A DNA stretch of 64,000 nucleotides from QIAW01 sp035487295 (GCA_035487295.1 DATHMH010000020.1:186001-250000), one strand, 5' to 3'. Counted from the first letter of the stretch, positions 29,719-38,127 are shown. Notes: a model not told the origin generated them from the sequence alone. Numbers and translations: made by a program.

Positions 29719-30032
29719 TCCTTCTCCGGTCCTCAATATTTCGGTCTGAGCCTAATTATATGTGTTCCATCATGTTTTGCGCGTAGTTGCATGAGCCATC
29801 GTACAAGGATGTATTCTCGTTTTTTCAACAGCAGAGTTGGCGCTTTTTTGCGTTTTTGTGCATCCAAATTATGAGTCCGTATAAGCATCAAAGACTGATT
29901 AATGCCTGGTTGCCATAACAATGTGAGAACGTGAAAGCAACTTGGCACAAAGATTGCTCATCTTGTGAATCATGGCAGAAACACTGTCGAACTAGCTCGA
30001 TGTAAAGCTGTTAAAAGGTCCAATCGGAATTT

Positions 30033-31034
30033 ATGACGAACCAGGTTTTAATCCCCGTACAATCAGCCAGCTACGAATCAGCCAATTACGAACTGAATTT
30101 GCTGCCGCCGCCGGAGCCATCCTTGTGGAGTTCTCTGAAGGCGAACGTAAAGGATGCGCTTTTTCCGGAGAAACTTCCTCCCCTGCAATTGACGTCGCGG
30201 CCGGTAAAGGTAAGAAGCATTTGGGGCGACTATCGCTATACCAAACGCAGCACCACAATGACGATGCTTATCCATTCCTTCGCCCTGGCCGGGTTAATTG
30301 TTATTTCCATCATCGGCCACAGGGTGGTAAAGGAGGCGACGAGGCCCACCGTGGACCTGGTGGCGCCAGATATTGCCGCTTACCAGCCCGTGGTCGCCAA
30401 GCCTGACAATATGGGCGGTGGCGGTGGTGGCGGCGACCGCGACAAGCTGCAGGCCCCCAAAGGTAAGCTGCCCAAGCAAACCCAGGATCAAATCACCCCC
30501 CCGGCGGTGGTGGTGCGCAACGACCATCCCATGCTACCGGTTGATCCGTCGATCGTGGTTGCGCCCAATGTAAAAATTGCCGATGTTAAGATGCCCAACC
30601 TCGGCGTGCCTACCGCTTCCGTGGCCGGGCCGGCTTCTAACGGCATCGGCTCGGGCGCCGGAATCGGTTCAGGTTCAGGTGGCGGCGTTGGTTCCGGCAT
30701 TGGCGCCGGTGTTGGACCGGGTAGCGGCGGAAATTTTGGCGGCGGCGTCTATCGAGTTGGTGGCGGCGTCTCTGCTCCGCGCATTCTCTTTCAGCCTGAC
30801 CCGGAATATACCGAAGAAGCGCGCAAAGCGAAATACCAGGGCGTCGTGGTCCTGTGGCTGATCGTCGGTCCTGACGGCAGAACAAAGGACATCAAGATTT
30901 CCCGCAGCCTGGGTATGGGTCTTGACCAGAAAGCCGTGGAAGCGGTAAAGCAATGGAAATTTGACCCTGCGAAAAAAGACGGCGTACCGGTCGCAGTGCA
31001 GTTGAATGTGGAAGTAAATTTCCGGCTGTACTAA
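30033..31034 (+). CDS. TonB-family energy transducer with Gly-rich linker
   Basis: A 333-residue protein. Residues 1-75 are cytosolic, a single membrane helix lies at about 77-97 (MTMLIHSFALAGLIVISIIG), then a long periplasmic linker and a TonB C-terminal domain (about 245-333; RKAKYQGVVVLWLIVGPDGR and AVEAVKQWKFDPAKKDGVPV are typical). The linker contains a Gly/Ser repeat tract (about 205-245, GSGAGIGSGSGGGVG) and a poly-Gly run after DNMG rather than the usual Pro/Lys-rich stretch. The first 75 residues before the helix are longer than in classical TonB. No exbB/exbD adjoins it. A strong terminator follows. It is probably an energy coupler for an outer-membrane receptor, possibly serving iron uptake, but the adjacent iron operon is on the other strand. 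Confidence 0.82.
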   Translation: MTNQVLIPVQSASYESANYELNLLPPPEPSLWSSLKANVKDALFPEKLPPLQLTSRPVKVRSIWGDYRYTKRSTTMTMLIHSFALAGLIVISIIGHRVVKEATRPTVDLVAPDIAAYQPVVAKPDNMGGGGGGGDRDKLQAPKGKLPKQTQDQITPPAVVVRNDHPMLPVDPSIVVAPNVKIADVKMPNLGVPTASVAGPASNGIGSGAGIGSGSGGGVGSGIGAGVGPGSGGNFGGGVYRVGGGVSAPRILFQPDPEYTEEARKAKYQGVVVLWLIVGPDGRTKDIKISRSLGMGLDQKAVEAVKQWKFDPAKKDGVPVAVQLNVEVNFRLY

Positions 31035-31070
31035 ATTTCAGTCCGATTGATCGGACCCTTCTGTGGACAT

Positions 31071-31103
31071 AAAGAGGAGCTTCGGCTCCTCTTTGTATTT
31101 CTT
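31071..31103 (+). terminator. strong rho-independent terminator after the TonB gene
   Basis: AAAGAGGAGC (31071-31080), loop TTCG, GCTCCTCTTT (31085-31094): a perfect 10-bp stem with a UUCG tetraloop and a T-rich tail. Because the A-rich foot mirrors the T-tract it can also serve the convergent iron operon, whose last stop codon is at 31106. Confidence 0.88.
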
Positions 31104-31105
31104 AA

Positions 31106-32311
31106 TTACTTCTGTAAATTCGCCACCCGTGCCTGGGTGCAGCAGCAGCCGGGAGGGATCGGGCTGCCGTGAGGGCAGGTCTTGGGATGACCCAGGAAAG
31201 TACAGATCTTATCTGTGGCCTCAAACGAAAGAATATGCTCGAATTTGCATGCCTGCTGCTCGACTTCGGCTTCGTTTTCGATGTGCAAAGTTTCCATGAA
31301 CAGCCGCTCCGCCAGCCGATGCCGGCGGATAATGTTCGCCGCCCGCTGCTCACCGCGCGGCGTAAAGTCTACCCTGAAATTTTCCTCTTCACTGACCTCG
31401 GCGCTCTCGGGTTGAATTGCTTCGTGGCAGCGGTTGCGCACCTCTTTGTGTCCGTTCTCAGATTGTGTATTGGCGAGTACCTGCAGCAATCCCATCTCTT
31501 TCATCTTCTCCACCGCAATCGCGACCGGCAGAGGACCGGAGACATGCATGCTGCCCACCCTGGCGGGTACTCCGTTCTCTTTCAGCGTCCAGACTTCTTC
31601 TAAGACTTCGTCGAACTGCTCTTCATCTGAGAACTTGAATGTCTCCTGCTCGGCGATGCGTCCATGATGCAGTTCGACCTTGCGGTCTGCCAGCCGGGCC
31701 ACGGCCGGGTCGTGTGTGACCATTACGATTGTGCGGCCCTGATTATGGAATTGCCGCAGCAGGTGCAGGACAATGGCTTCGTTCTGCGCATCAAGGTTGC
31801 CGGTGGGTTCATCGGCGAGGATGATCTGCGGATCGTTGATCAGTGCTCGCGCAATACATACGCGCTGCTGCTCGCCGCCAGAGAGGTGCGCCGGCAGATG
31901 CTGCGCCCGCGCGCGCAATCCAACTCTTTCCAACGCGGACAGGGCCTCGCCCTCATCTGTCATGCTGTGAAAATATTGCGCCAGCATCACGTTCTCCAGG
32001 GCGGTAAGGTATGGGATCAGGTGAAACTGCTGGAAGATGAAGCCGATCTTCTCAGCGCGAAAGCGGTCAAGCTGCGCCCGGGAAAATTGCGCCAGATTTT
32101 CTCCGCCCATCCAGATTTCACCAGAGGTCGGCCGGTCGAGACATCCGATAAGATTTACCAGGCTCGATTTGCCCGAGCCTGAAGGCCCCATGATCGCCAG
32201 CCACTCCCCTATACTCACACGCAGAGAAACGCCATCGAGGGCGCGGAGGTCGCCTTCCCCATCCGCTTTGGCAGGGTAGAGCTTGCTGACGTTCTTGATC
32301 TCGATTGCCAT
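31106..32311 (-). CDS. ABC transporter ATPase fused to a DtxR-like metalloregulator
   Basis: A 401-residue fusion. Residues 1-225 are a MacB/LolD-type ABC ATPase: Walker A GPSGSGKSS (42-50), Q-loop FQQFHL, signature LSGGEQQR (143-150), Walker B ILADEPTGNLD (164-174) and switch His200. Residues about 228-401 match the DtxR/MntR regulators: a winged-helix part (DEVLEEVWTLKENG, then RVGSMHVSGP, IAVEKMKEMGLL), a wing ending FTPRGEQRAANIIRRHRL, and the metal/dimer domain. Ligand positions are kept: His331 and Glu335 (DtxR H79, E83), Cys355, Glu358 and His359 (C102, E105, H106); Glu351 replaces H98 and Glu235 aligns with M10. The end has GHPKTCPHGSPIP and a Cys cluster (GCCC). It is the last gene of the FTR1-FtsX operon, starting eight bases after the second permease. 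I infer an iron- or manganese-sensing ATPase; whether it binds DNA is open. Confidence 0.85.
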   Translation of the reverse strand: MAIEIKNVSKLYPAKADGEGDLRALDGVSLRVSIGEWLAIMGPSGSGKSSLVNLIGCLDRPTSGEIWMGGENLAQFSRAQLDRFRAEKIGFIFQQFHLIPYLTALENVMLAQYFHSMTDEGEALSALERVGLRARAQHLPAHLSGGEQQRVCIARALINDPQIILADEPTGNLDAQNEAIVLHLLRQFHNQGRTIVMVTHDPAVARLADRKVELHHGRIAEQETFKFSDEEQFDEVLEEVWTLKENGVPARVGSMHVSGPLPVAIAVEKMKEMGLLQVLANTQSENGHKEVRNRCHEAIQPESAEVSEEENFRVDFTPRGEQRAANIIRRHRLAERLFMETLHIENEAEVEQQACKFEHILSFEATDKICTFLGHPKTCPHGSPIPPGCCCTQARVANLQK

Positions 32312-32319
32312 TCCTTAAC

Positions 32320-33423
32320 TTACTCGCCTTTCAAAATCACCGCCGGCTGGATGCGATTCAGCATTGTAATTGGAACGATGGCCGTGAGCAGAGTCAATGC
32401 AATGCTGCCGGCAAATATCGCGGGAAAAACCGCCCAGCGCGGCTCAACCCCAGCATGAAAATTGATTCTGCCAATCAGCGTGGCGGCTGCAACACCGGTT
32501 ATATATCCCAGCAAGGCTCCAGCTGCGCCCAGTGTGGCCGACTCTCCAGCAAACAGCAGACTCGCCATGCGCTGGGTCGCTCCCAGGGCTTTCATGACGG
32601 CAAAGTCTTTTCGCCGGTCGAAAACCGACGAAGTCAGGGTTGCCAGCACACACAAAAACGAGGTTACGATAATAAACGCTACCGAGGCCAGCAGCGCAGA
32701 GCGCGTCTTATCGAAAACGCGGGCCTCGGCTTCTACAATCTGCCGTACAGGTTGAACGTCTGCTGCTGGAAACCGAGCCGCGAGTTTGCCGATGAACTCT
32801 TGTATATCCCGCGGGCCGCCGGCTACTGCAATCTCTATTACTGACGGCTGGAGCCCGGTCCATGCATTAAAGTCAGATTGCGAGAGATACACGCGGCTGT
32901 CTTCCGGTCCACCGGTATGCAATGTGCCTGCAATGGAAGCGTGCAGCGGCTGCCCGTCGAAGATCAGATCAATCGGTTGGCCATCCGGTGAGAGCACCGC
33001 CTGTGCACGCGAGCCAATGAGAGCCGAGGTCGGGACAGACGGCCACGCTGTGACCGACCACCAGCTATTCAGCTTGCGGGCGCGCTCCATATCAATTCCA
33101 ACTACGACTACAGGTTCGCCCTGCGGCGTACGCGCCGCCGCATAGGTAACCGGAACCGCTGTGCCGCGGTCGGCCAGTTCGCGATCAACCTGGACAATCG
33201 CATCGGAGGGCAAGGAAGAGCCGTCTTTCGCGGTAAGCACAATATTGGGGCCATAGCTGCGAAATTCGCGATGGAGCTTAGCCTGCATATCCACATAAAG
33301 ATTAAGCATGGCCGTGGTCACCGCCGCCGCTACGGCCACGGCAATCAGCGTGATGACGGTGCGTCCGCGGCGCACCGTCGCCGAGCGCAGCATGAGTCGC
33401 AGTAAAATTTTTGCCGGCCTCAT
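32320..33423 (-). CDS. FtsX/MacB-type ABC permease 2 of the iron operon
   Basis: A 367-residue permease of the FtsX-like family: an N-terminal helix (RTVITLIAVAVAAAVTTAML), a periplasmic MacB-PCD-like domain (YVDMQAKLHREFRSYGPNIVLT) and three C-terminal helices (ALLASVAFIIVTSFLCVLAT; SATLGAAGALLGYITGVAAA; FPAIFAGSIALTLLTAIVPI), ending RIQPAVILKGE. The frame is open to 33795, but that part overlaps the upstream permease; the real start is ATG 33423, whose ATGA overlaps the stop codon of permease 1. The partner ATPase follows directly. By operon context it helps the FTR1 system handle iron. The closest known arrangement is the paired FtsX permeases beside Campylobacter FTR1 (Cj1661/Cj1662). Confidence 0.88.
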   Translation of the reverse strand: MRPAKILLRLMLRSATVRRGRTVITLIAVAVAAAVTTAMLNLYVDMQAKLHREFRSYGPNIVLTAKDGSSLPSDAIVQVDRELADRGTAVPVTYAAARTPQGEPVVVVGIDMERARKLNSWWSVTAWPSVPTSALIGSRAQAVLSPDGQPIDLIFDGQPLHASIAGTLHTGGPEDSRVYLSQSDFNAWTGLQPSVIEIAVAGGPRDIQEFIGKLAARFPAADVQPVRQIVEAEARVFDKTRSALLASVAFIIVTSFLCVLATLTSSVFDRRKDFAVMKALGATQRMASLLFAGESATLGAAGALLGYITGVAAATLIGRINFHAGVEPRWAVFPAIFAGSIALTLLTAIVPITMLNRIQPAVILKGE

Positions 33424-34721
33424 GCGTCCCCTCGCAAAACAATCGTAGGATCTAAACGCGCGGCGCGCTGCAGCGCAAAAGCGCTGCCCAGCAGAAGAAT
33501 CAAAAAAGAAACCAACAGCACAACCGGAAACAGGGCCGCTTCGACATGAATCGCGCTCCCAAAAATGCTTAACGAAATTCGTTGTGCCAGGAAAATTCCC
33601 AGCATAAAGCCTGCGCCTCCGCCCACGATAGCCAGCATAGCGCCTTCGGCAAGAAACAATGCCGCTACTGAAGTGCGCGTGGCCCCCAGGGCCTTCATCA
33701 ATCCAATTTCGCGCCGGCGCGCCATCAGCGTATTCATCATGGCGGCTGAGACCGCAAGCACCGCGGCCAGAAGAGCGGCCAGGGTCACTAACCACATTAA
33801 TCCATTGATGCGCGAGAGCACTGAGCCCTCGTTCTGCGCCACCTGCCTTATCTGTTCCGCATGGGCGTAGGGCAGGGCTTCGTTAATCTGGAATGCGATG
33901 GAGTTGGCATAAGGCGAGCAATACCAGCGGTCGTGCATCGCGGGTGACATTGTGCTGGGATTGCGGCGGGCAAGGGCGTCCTCGGGTTTGGTCAAGGCGC
34001 TGATATAAACTTCGCGGACCGCATCTGGCCTGCCGACAATTTCTTGCGCCAGTGCCAGAGGCCCTACAAGCGCCCGATCTTGTGCGCCGCCGCTGTTGAG
34101 AATTCCGCTAATTCTTAATTCACGATCACCCACACGCAGGATATCGCCCACTTTGAGGTGGTCATCATTGGCAAACTGGATTCCAGTCAGTACCTCGACC
34201 TGCTTTTTCGCTCCAGGATCATCCTGAGGCCACGCGCCCTGCACTCTCCACCAGGGATATACATTGCGCACGCCGGTCACAAAGTCGTCTTTGCCAAAGT
34301 GAATTGTTTTGGAAAAATATGTGCCAATCAATTCGACAGGGACTGTGCTCGACCGAGCTTCAGCAGTTCCATTGTCGATAGTTGCGTTTACGTTCGCTGA
34401 AAGAAATGGCGCAAATCCAGTAATGCTATGTCCCCAGAAAATGCCTTTGAGTTTGGGCAGGTCTGATTCTTTGAGGAAAGCGCCGGAAGTTATGGGTTTG
34501 AGATTCACTCCGCCAATTTCAACCCCAAGCGTCTCTTCCTGAGGATAGACCACGATGTTGGGGCCATAAGCGCGCAGCTCGCGGTTCATCTTGTCGCCGA
34601 TGTCGGTAGCTACGGCAATCATGGCGGTGGCCACGGCTACGCCAAACACGATGGCGATGCCCGCGAGAAGCTTATTTCTTCTCTGGCGATAGAACGATTG
34701 ATAAATAAGGCGAAAAAACAT
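33420..34721 (-). CDS. FtsX/MacB-type ABC permease 1 of the iron operon
   Basis: A 433-residue permease: helix 1 (RRNKLLAGIAIVFGVAVATAMIAVA), a large periplasmic MacB-PCD-like domain including MNRELRAYGPNIVVYPQEE and LKVGDILRVGDRELRISGIL, then the FtsX module with three helices (LMWLVTLAALLAAVLAVSAAMM; GAMLAIVGGGAGFMLGIFLA; FPVVLLVSFLILLLGSAFAL) and the ending ARLDPTIVLRGDA. LMKALGATRTSV is the coupling segment usual for this family. The open frame reaches 34916, but ATG 34721 begins two bases after the FTR1 stop codon and fits the family start MFFRLIYQSFYRQRRNK. Together with permease 2 it probably forms a heterodimer driven by the ATPase-DtxR fusion. Confidence 0.88.
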   Translation of the reverse strand: MFFRLIYQSFYRQRRNKLLAGIAIVFGVAVATAMIAVATDIGDKMNRELRAYGPNIVVYPQEETLGVEIGGVNLKPITSGAFLKESDLPKLKGIFWGHSITGFAPFLSANVNATIDNGTAEARSSTVPVELIGTYFSKTIHFGKDDFVTGVRNVYPWWRVQGAWPQDDPGAKKQVEVLTGIQFANDDHLKVGDILRVGDRELRISGILNSGGAQDRALVGPLALAQEIVGRPDAVREVYISALTKPEDALARRNPSTMSPAMHDRWYCSPYANSIAFQINEALPYAHAEQIRQVAQNEGSVLSRINGLMWLVTLAALLAAVLAVSAAMMNTLMARRREIGLMKALGATRTSVAALFLAEGAMLAIVGGGAGFMLGIFLAQRISLSIFGSAIHVEAALFPVVLLVSFLILLLGSAFALQRAARLDPTIVLRGDA

Positions 34722-34723
34722 GG

Positions 34724-35980
34724 CTAGCGCTGGAAGACTTGCACCCGGGTTGCCAGATCCGCCTGGGTGATTACGATGGAATCGGCGGTCCTGGTTGCTT
34801 TCAAAGGTATAGGATTGCATCCCCCGGCCTGCCCCACCGACTGCGGATTCACCGGCGCGGCGCAGTTCTTGCACACCAGGCCTGTGCTGGTCTTGTAAAA
34901 GCCAACCGGACCGCAAATTTCACAGGCATCAAAGACGGTGGCTACGTTTCCATCTGGCTTTTGGTAGAGGAAGAAGCGCACTTCAGTCCCGTTGATGATG
35001 ACGGCATAGCGATGCAGGTCTCCATCAGAAACCTGGGTAAGCGGGACGCTTACCTGGCCGTTGACGAATTGAAGCGACGTCGCTTTCGAGAGGCCAGTTG
35101 TACTCTGGGCGTAAATAAACTGGGCGGTAATAAGAGAGATAAAAATAAACGTGGTCACACAAACCGAGGTCATCCAGAAGCGCTCGCGCCGCGCCGTCCA
35201 GGCCGCCTTGCGCTGCTCTGCCCCTGAAGATACGGGAGCAACCGGTGACTGGGGCGCACGCCGCCGCCACTCCATCAGCACCATGAGCGCCGTCAGCGCC
35301 AGAATGGTAATGGCGGGAAACCAGTCGTTGCGGACAATGGGGCCTATCAGGGCCATCTCACGTTTGCTGGAGGGCAACACGCCGTTTTCCGAGAGCTCAT
35401 GCAGACCGGAAACAATAAGCTGCGCCGACACAAAGAACAAGATCACCGTCGTAACCCGGAAAAATTTTTGCAGATTGATACGCACCGAACCTTTCACAAA
35501 CATGACACCAAACAGGATGGCCAGCATAACGCCCGTCAGAGTCCCAATAAAGTTCATCAGCTCGCTCGAATTGAACGAAACACCCGCCAGGATCAGCACC
35601 GTTTCCACGCCCTCCCGCAGCACCATCAGGAAAATAAACGCGAACAAACCCAGGCGCGAGGTCCGGGCGGCAAGCGCTCCCACTTTGCTCTCAATTTCAC
35701 CTTTGAGGCGGCGGGCAGTGCGCATCATGAAAATAATCATGCTGATGGTCAGCGCCGCGGCTGCCAACATAATCCAGCCTTCGAAGATGTCTTGGTTGAA
35801 TTGAATGCGTGAGATGATCACGGCCACAGCCACACTGCCGACGAAAGCCGAGACCAGGGCAATATAGACAATCCGGCGCAGCTCTTCGCGGCCAATCTTG
35901 GCGAGATAAGCCAGGGTAATCCCTACGATAAGAGCGGCTTCCACGCCCTCGCGCAATGTAATAACAAGTGCCTGCAGCAT
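34724..35980 (-). CDS. FTR1-family iron permease fused to DUF2318 Fe-S domain
   Basis: A 418-residue fusion. The N-terminal 270 residues are an FTR1/EfeU-type permease with about seven helices and two REGVE motifs (LREGVEAALIVG at 10 and LREGVETVLILAG at about 121), the iron-binding REXXE signatures. After a charged loop and one more helix comes a DUF2318 domain: FFLYQKPDGNVATVFDACEICG, then CKNCAAPVNP and GGCNPIP, giving a CxxC-CxxC-C set proposed for Fe-S or metal binding. In Campylobacter FTR1 and the DUF2318 protein are separate genes; here they are one chain. It is the first gene of a four-gene operon; a perfect 19-bp palindrome lies upstream. A P19-type copper protein is absent. Confidence 0.92.
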   Translation of the reverse strand: MLQALVITLREGVEAALIVGITLAYLAKIGREELRRIVYIALVSAFVGSVAVAVIISRIQFNQDIFEGWIMLAAAALTISMIIFMMRTARRLKGEIESKVGALAARTSRLGLFAFIFLMVLREGVETVLILAGVSFNSSELMNFIGTLTGVMLAILFGVMFVKGSVRINLQKFFRVTTVILFFVSAQLIVSGLHELSENGVLPSSKREMALIGPIVRNDWFPAITILALTALMVLMEWRRRAPQSPVAPVSSGAEQRKAAWTARRERFWMTSVCVTTFIFISLITAQFIYAQSTTGLSKATSLQFVNGQVSVPLTQVSDGDLHRYAVIINGTEVRFFLYQKPDGNVATVFDACEICGPVGFYKTSTGLVCKNCAAPVNPQSVGQAGGCNPIPLKATRTADSIVITQADLATRVQVFQR

Positions 35981-36000
35981 AAGTTATGGAATCAGTTCCA

Positions 36001-36019
36001 GTTGCAAATGATTTGCAAC
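36001..36019. promoter_or_regulatory. perfect 19-bp palindrome upstream of the iron operon (candidate metalloregulator box)
   Basis: GTTGCAAATGATTTGCAAC is a 9-1-9 perfect inverted repeat. It begins 21 bp before the FTR1 start codon (35980). Size and symmetry fit binding sites of Fur- or DtxR-family regulators, and a related GCAAATGCAAAC half lies at 36051-36063. A weak promoter match on the minus strand (TTGACG, 17 bp, TTAAAA) is located further upstream, so the palindrome would lie downstream of it as an operator. The rest of the 211-bp divergent spacer has no gene. Confidence 0.6.
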
Positions 36020-36191
36020 TAAGAAAACAAGCGCAACCGCAAGGAAACGCGTTTGCATTTGCGTATATAGAGTCAATTTTAAGGTTCTCTCGAACAACCC
36101 GTCAAATAACCTCTGGCATAAATCTCGCCCTGGGAACCATCTTGACAATACCGGCCGGCGTCTAAAAAATCGTGCTCTCAGGAAACCTGGC

Positions 36192-37154
36192 GTGATACGT
36201 CTCGTCGTTGCTCAAACTCCCTATGAAATAGACGCATTGCAACCTGCGTGGGAGCAACTTTTTTCTCAACAAGAGGAAGCGACGCTCTTCCAGAGTTTCC
36301 GCTGGAACCGGTTGGCCGTGGAATTTTTCTCCCACGAACGGCCCAACGTGGTGTTGGTTGAATCCGACTCGGGCGCCGCTCTTATTCCGGCGGCGATCCG
36401 CAACGGTTCACAGCTGAGCCTGCTCGGAGAAGAGTTGTTTGACTACCGCGACGTACTCTGCGTGGGCGATGCTGCCACGCTTGCCTATGCCTGGCGCACT
36501 CTCGCTGAGCTGCGTTTGCCCTTGGCGATGACGTCTTTTTGTGAAGGTGGCGCATTGGAGCGCTGGAATGAATTCCAAATCACGGACTTTTGCAAAGCTC
36601 CCTGTGTGGGGCCTGGAATCAGCGCTGATGAGTTCGCCTCTTCGCACCCCCGATCGGCAAGGCAACTGCGCCGGCTTGCGGGTGCCGGGGTCGCGCTGGC
36701 GCGCTATGGAGGCGAGAACCACCGGCTTCTGAGAGAAATCTACTCCCGTAAAGCAACGCTATCCAACGGTTGTGGGAATCTGTTTGCTGACTCCAATCGC
36801 ATTGATTTCATGCTCGCCGTAGCCGGTGATGTGCCCGCTCAGTGTCAGATATTCACCCTGGAAACAACTTCAACCCTGGTTGCCGCACTAGTGACTTTTC
36901 GGGACGGCAACGTACGCCGCTGTTACACCACCTACTTTAATCCCGGGTGGGCCCATTACTCGCCTGGAATCGCGCTTCTCTTTGAGGCCACACGGCTTTC
37001 TTTGGCTGAGGGCCTGACCTGCGACTATATGACCGGCGAACAAGATTACAAACTACGGTTGGCTACAGGGTCTGTCCAACTTTACCGTGCGCAGGGAAAA
37101 CTGCTTCAAAGTGGCATACGCGAAAGGGAAGTCTCTCTTGCTGCATGTGACTAG
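36192..37154 (+). CDS. GNAT acetyltransferase, BioF2/CelD-like
   Basis: A 320-residue protein of the BioF2-like (CelD, FemAB-related) GNAT type. The N-terminal half has WEQLFSQQEEATLFQSFRWN, the motif area of the first GNAT fold; the C-terminal half has FTLETTSTLVAALVTFRDGN, the YTTYFNPGWAHYSPGIALLFEA acyl-CoA region and the typical ending YMTGEQDYKLRLATG. Members are linked to exopolysaccharide or cell-envelope modification, but the substrate cannot be deduced. Translation likely starts at GTG 36192 behind AGGA. It is divergent from the iron operon and could share its control region by chance. Confidence 0.7.
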   Translation: MIRLVVAQTPYEIDALQPAWEQLFSQQEEATLFQSFRWNRLAVEFFSHERPNVVLVESDSGAALIPAAIRNGSQLSLLGEELFDYRDVLCVGDAATLAYAWRTLAELRLPLAMTSFCEGGALERWNEFQITDFCKAPCVGPGISADEFASSHPRSARQLRRLAGAGVALARYGGENHRLLREIYSRKATLSNGCGNLFADSNRIDFMLAVAGDVPAQCQIFTLETTSTLVAALVTFRDGNVRRCYTTYFNPGWAHYSPGIALLFEATRLSLAEGLTCDYMTGEQDYKLRLATGSVQLYRAQGKLLQSGIREREVSLAACD

Positions 37155-37218
37155 CGCTGGTTCATAACGCACTCGGCACTCTGGGAGTCTCAAGAGTTAA
37201 GGAATTTGTGTGCGAACA

Positions 37219-37310
37219 GGCGTCGTCCCCTACGGGACTCGAATCATTTACTACCCCACCCAGCGCTGAAGCGCTGGGATATAATACGCCGCCCCTTAAC
37301 GGTGCTGTTC
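37219..37310. repeat. 90-bp dispersed repeat, copy B
   Basis: This is the partner of 9981-10070. It has the same sequence of elements: GGCGTCGTCCCCTACGGGAC, CCCAGCGCTGAAGCGCTGGG, ATATAATACG and CCCCTTAACGG. The first two stem-loops are perfect; the last is degraded relative to copy A. It fills the spacer between two convergent genes. Confidence 0.7.
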
Positions 37311-37403
37311 TTTTTCGTCACATTCGTCGCACATCCAAATTGAGTTTCGTACTCTACTCAAATCCGGGGACCTGCAAACTCCGCGCCTCCACGGTTCATT
37401 TCC

Positions 37404-38090
37404 TTAAAGCCGCTTCAGAAACTTCTTGGCCTCTTCGTAATGAGGAAAGGACTTCTCTTCCGCCTGGAATTCCGGAGGATGCACGCATCGCTTGCTGCCC
37501 CGCAGTTTCACCGGATACTTCAAATGCAGCATTTCGTGAAAGAGCAGATATTCCAGCGCGAAGCGGGGCACAACGTCGCGGTCAAATATCCTGCTTACGA
37601 CAATCGTGTTATGCGCCGGGTCATAGTGGCCCAGGCTGCTGCGCGAGGCATTGGAGCTCCAGGTGAGCTGCGGCTTGCCCAGCAATCCATGAAAATGGCG
37701 GGTATTGAGTTCGTCGAAAATCTCTTCCAGGTTGAAGCGGTGGCCGTTGGCGGAAGAGATTCGTTTGCGTCCGCGCATCTGCCGGATCAGGTGCGCCTTG
37801 GAGGCAATCTCATGGCTGGCAACATACTTGCGATAGCGGACGGCATGGCTGCTTGCAATGGGCTTGCGATAAAGCTTGGCCAACAGTATGTGCGCGATGG
37901 CATGCAGCACGGAATCTGGCGCGCCTTCGAGCAAATCTGAAAGCCGGGCGAGAATTCGCTCGTCTCGCAATCGAATGGTGTTATTAACGTTGGCGAAGGC
38001 AAAAAATCGGACTTCAAACTCCGGCATGGGCGCCCGCGGACGCAACTCGCGGTAGCTTTCCTGAAAGATTCGCAACAAAGTGGGATTCAC
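37404..38090 (-). CDS. SprT-like zinc metalloprotease domain protein
   Basis: A 228-residue protein with the zincin motif HEMLH in EYLLFHEMLHLKYP (about residue 188) and a downstream His-containing segment GSKRCVHPPEFQAEEKSFP that could give the third ligand. The preceding part, FDELNTRHFHGLLGKPQLTWS, matches the start of SprT-like domains, which in eukaryotes (SPRTN/Wss1) degrade DNA-crosslinked proteins. The N-terminal 90 residues (ARLSDLLEGAPDSVLHAIAHILLAKLYRK) are helical. Start is GTG 38090. Bacterial substrates are unknown; a role in protein quality control is only suggested by the fold. Confidence 0.65.
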   Translation of the reverse strand: MNPTLLRIFQESYRELRPRAPMPEFEVRFFAFANVNNTIRLRDERILARLSDLLEGAPDSVLHAIAHILLAKLYRKPIASSHAVRYRKYVASHEIASKAHLIRQMRGRKRISSANGHRFNLEEIFDELNTRHFHGLLGKPQLTWSSNASRSSLGHYDPAHNTIVVSRIFDRDVVPRFALEYLLFHEMLHLKYPVKLRGSKRCVHPPEFQAEEKSFPHYEEAKKFLKRL

Positions 38091-38127
38091 TGCTTCCTAA
38101 AATATCATGAGAACCATGCAAAAGAAT

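Noticed and set aside
29719..30032. Possible T-box or riboswitch leader before ileS
   Set aside because: No T-box sequence, no specifier-loop arrangement and no terminator/antiterminator pair could be drawn on the minus strand.
33424..33795. N-terminal 124 codons of the long frame for FtsX permease 2
   Set aside because: They overlap permease 1 in another frame and encode no membrane helix; the ATGA-overlap start at 33423 fits the family.
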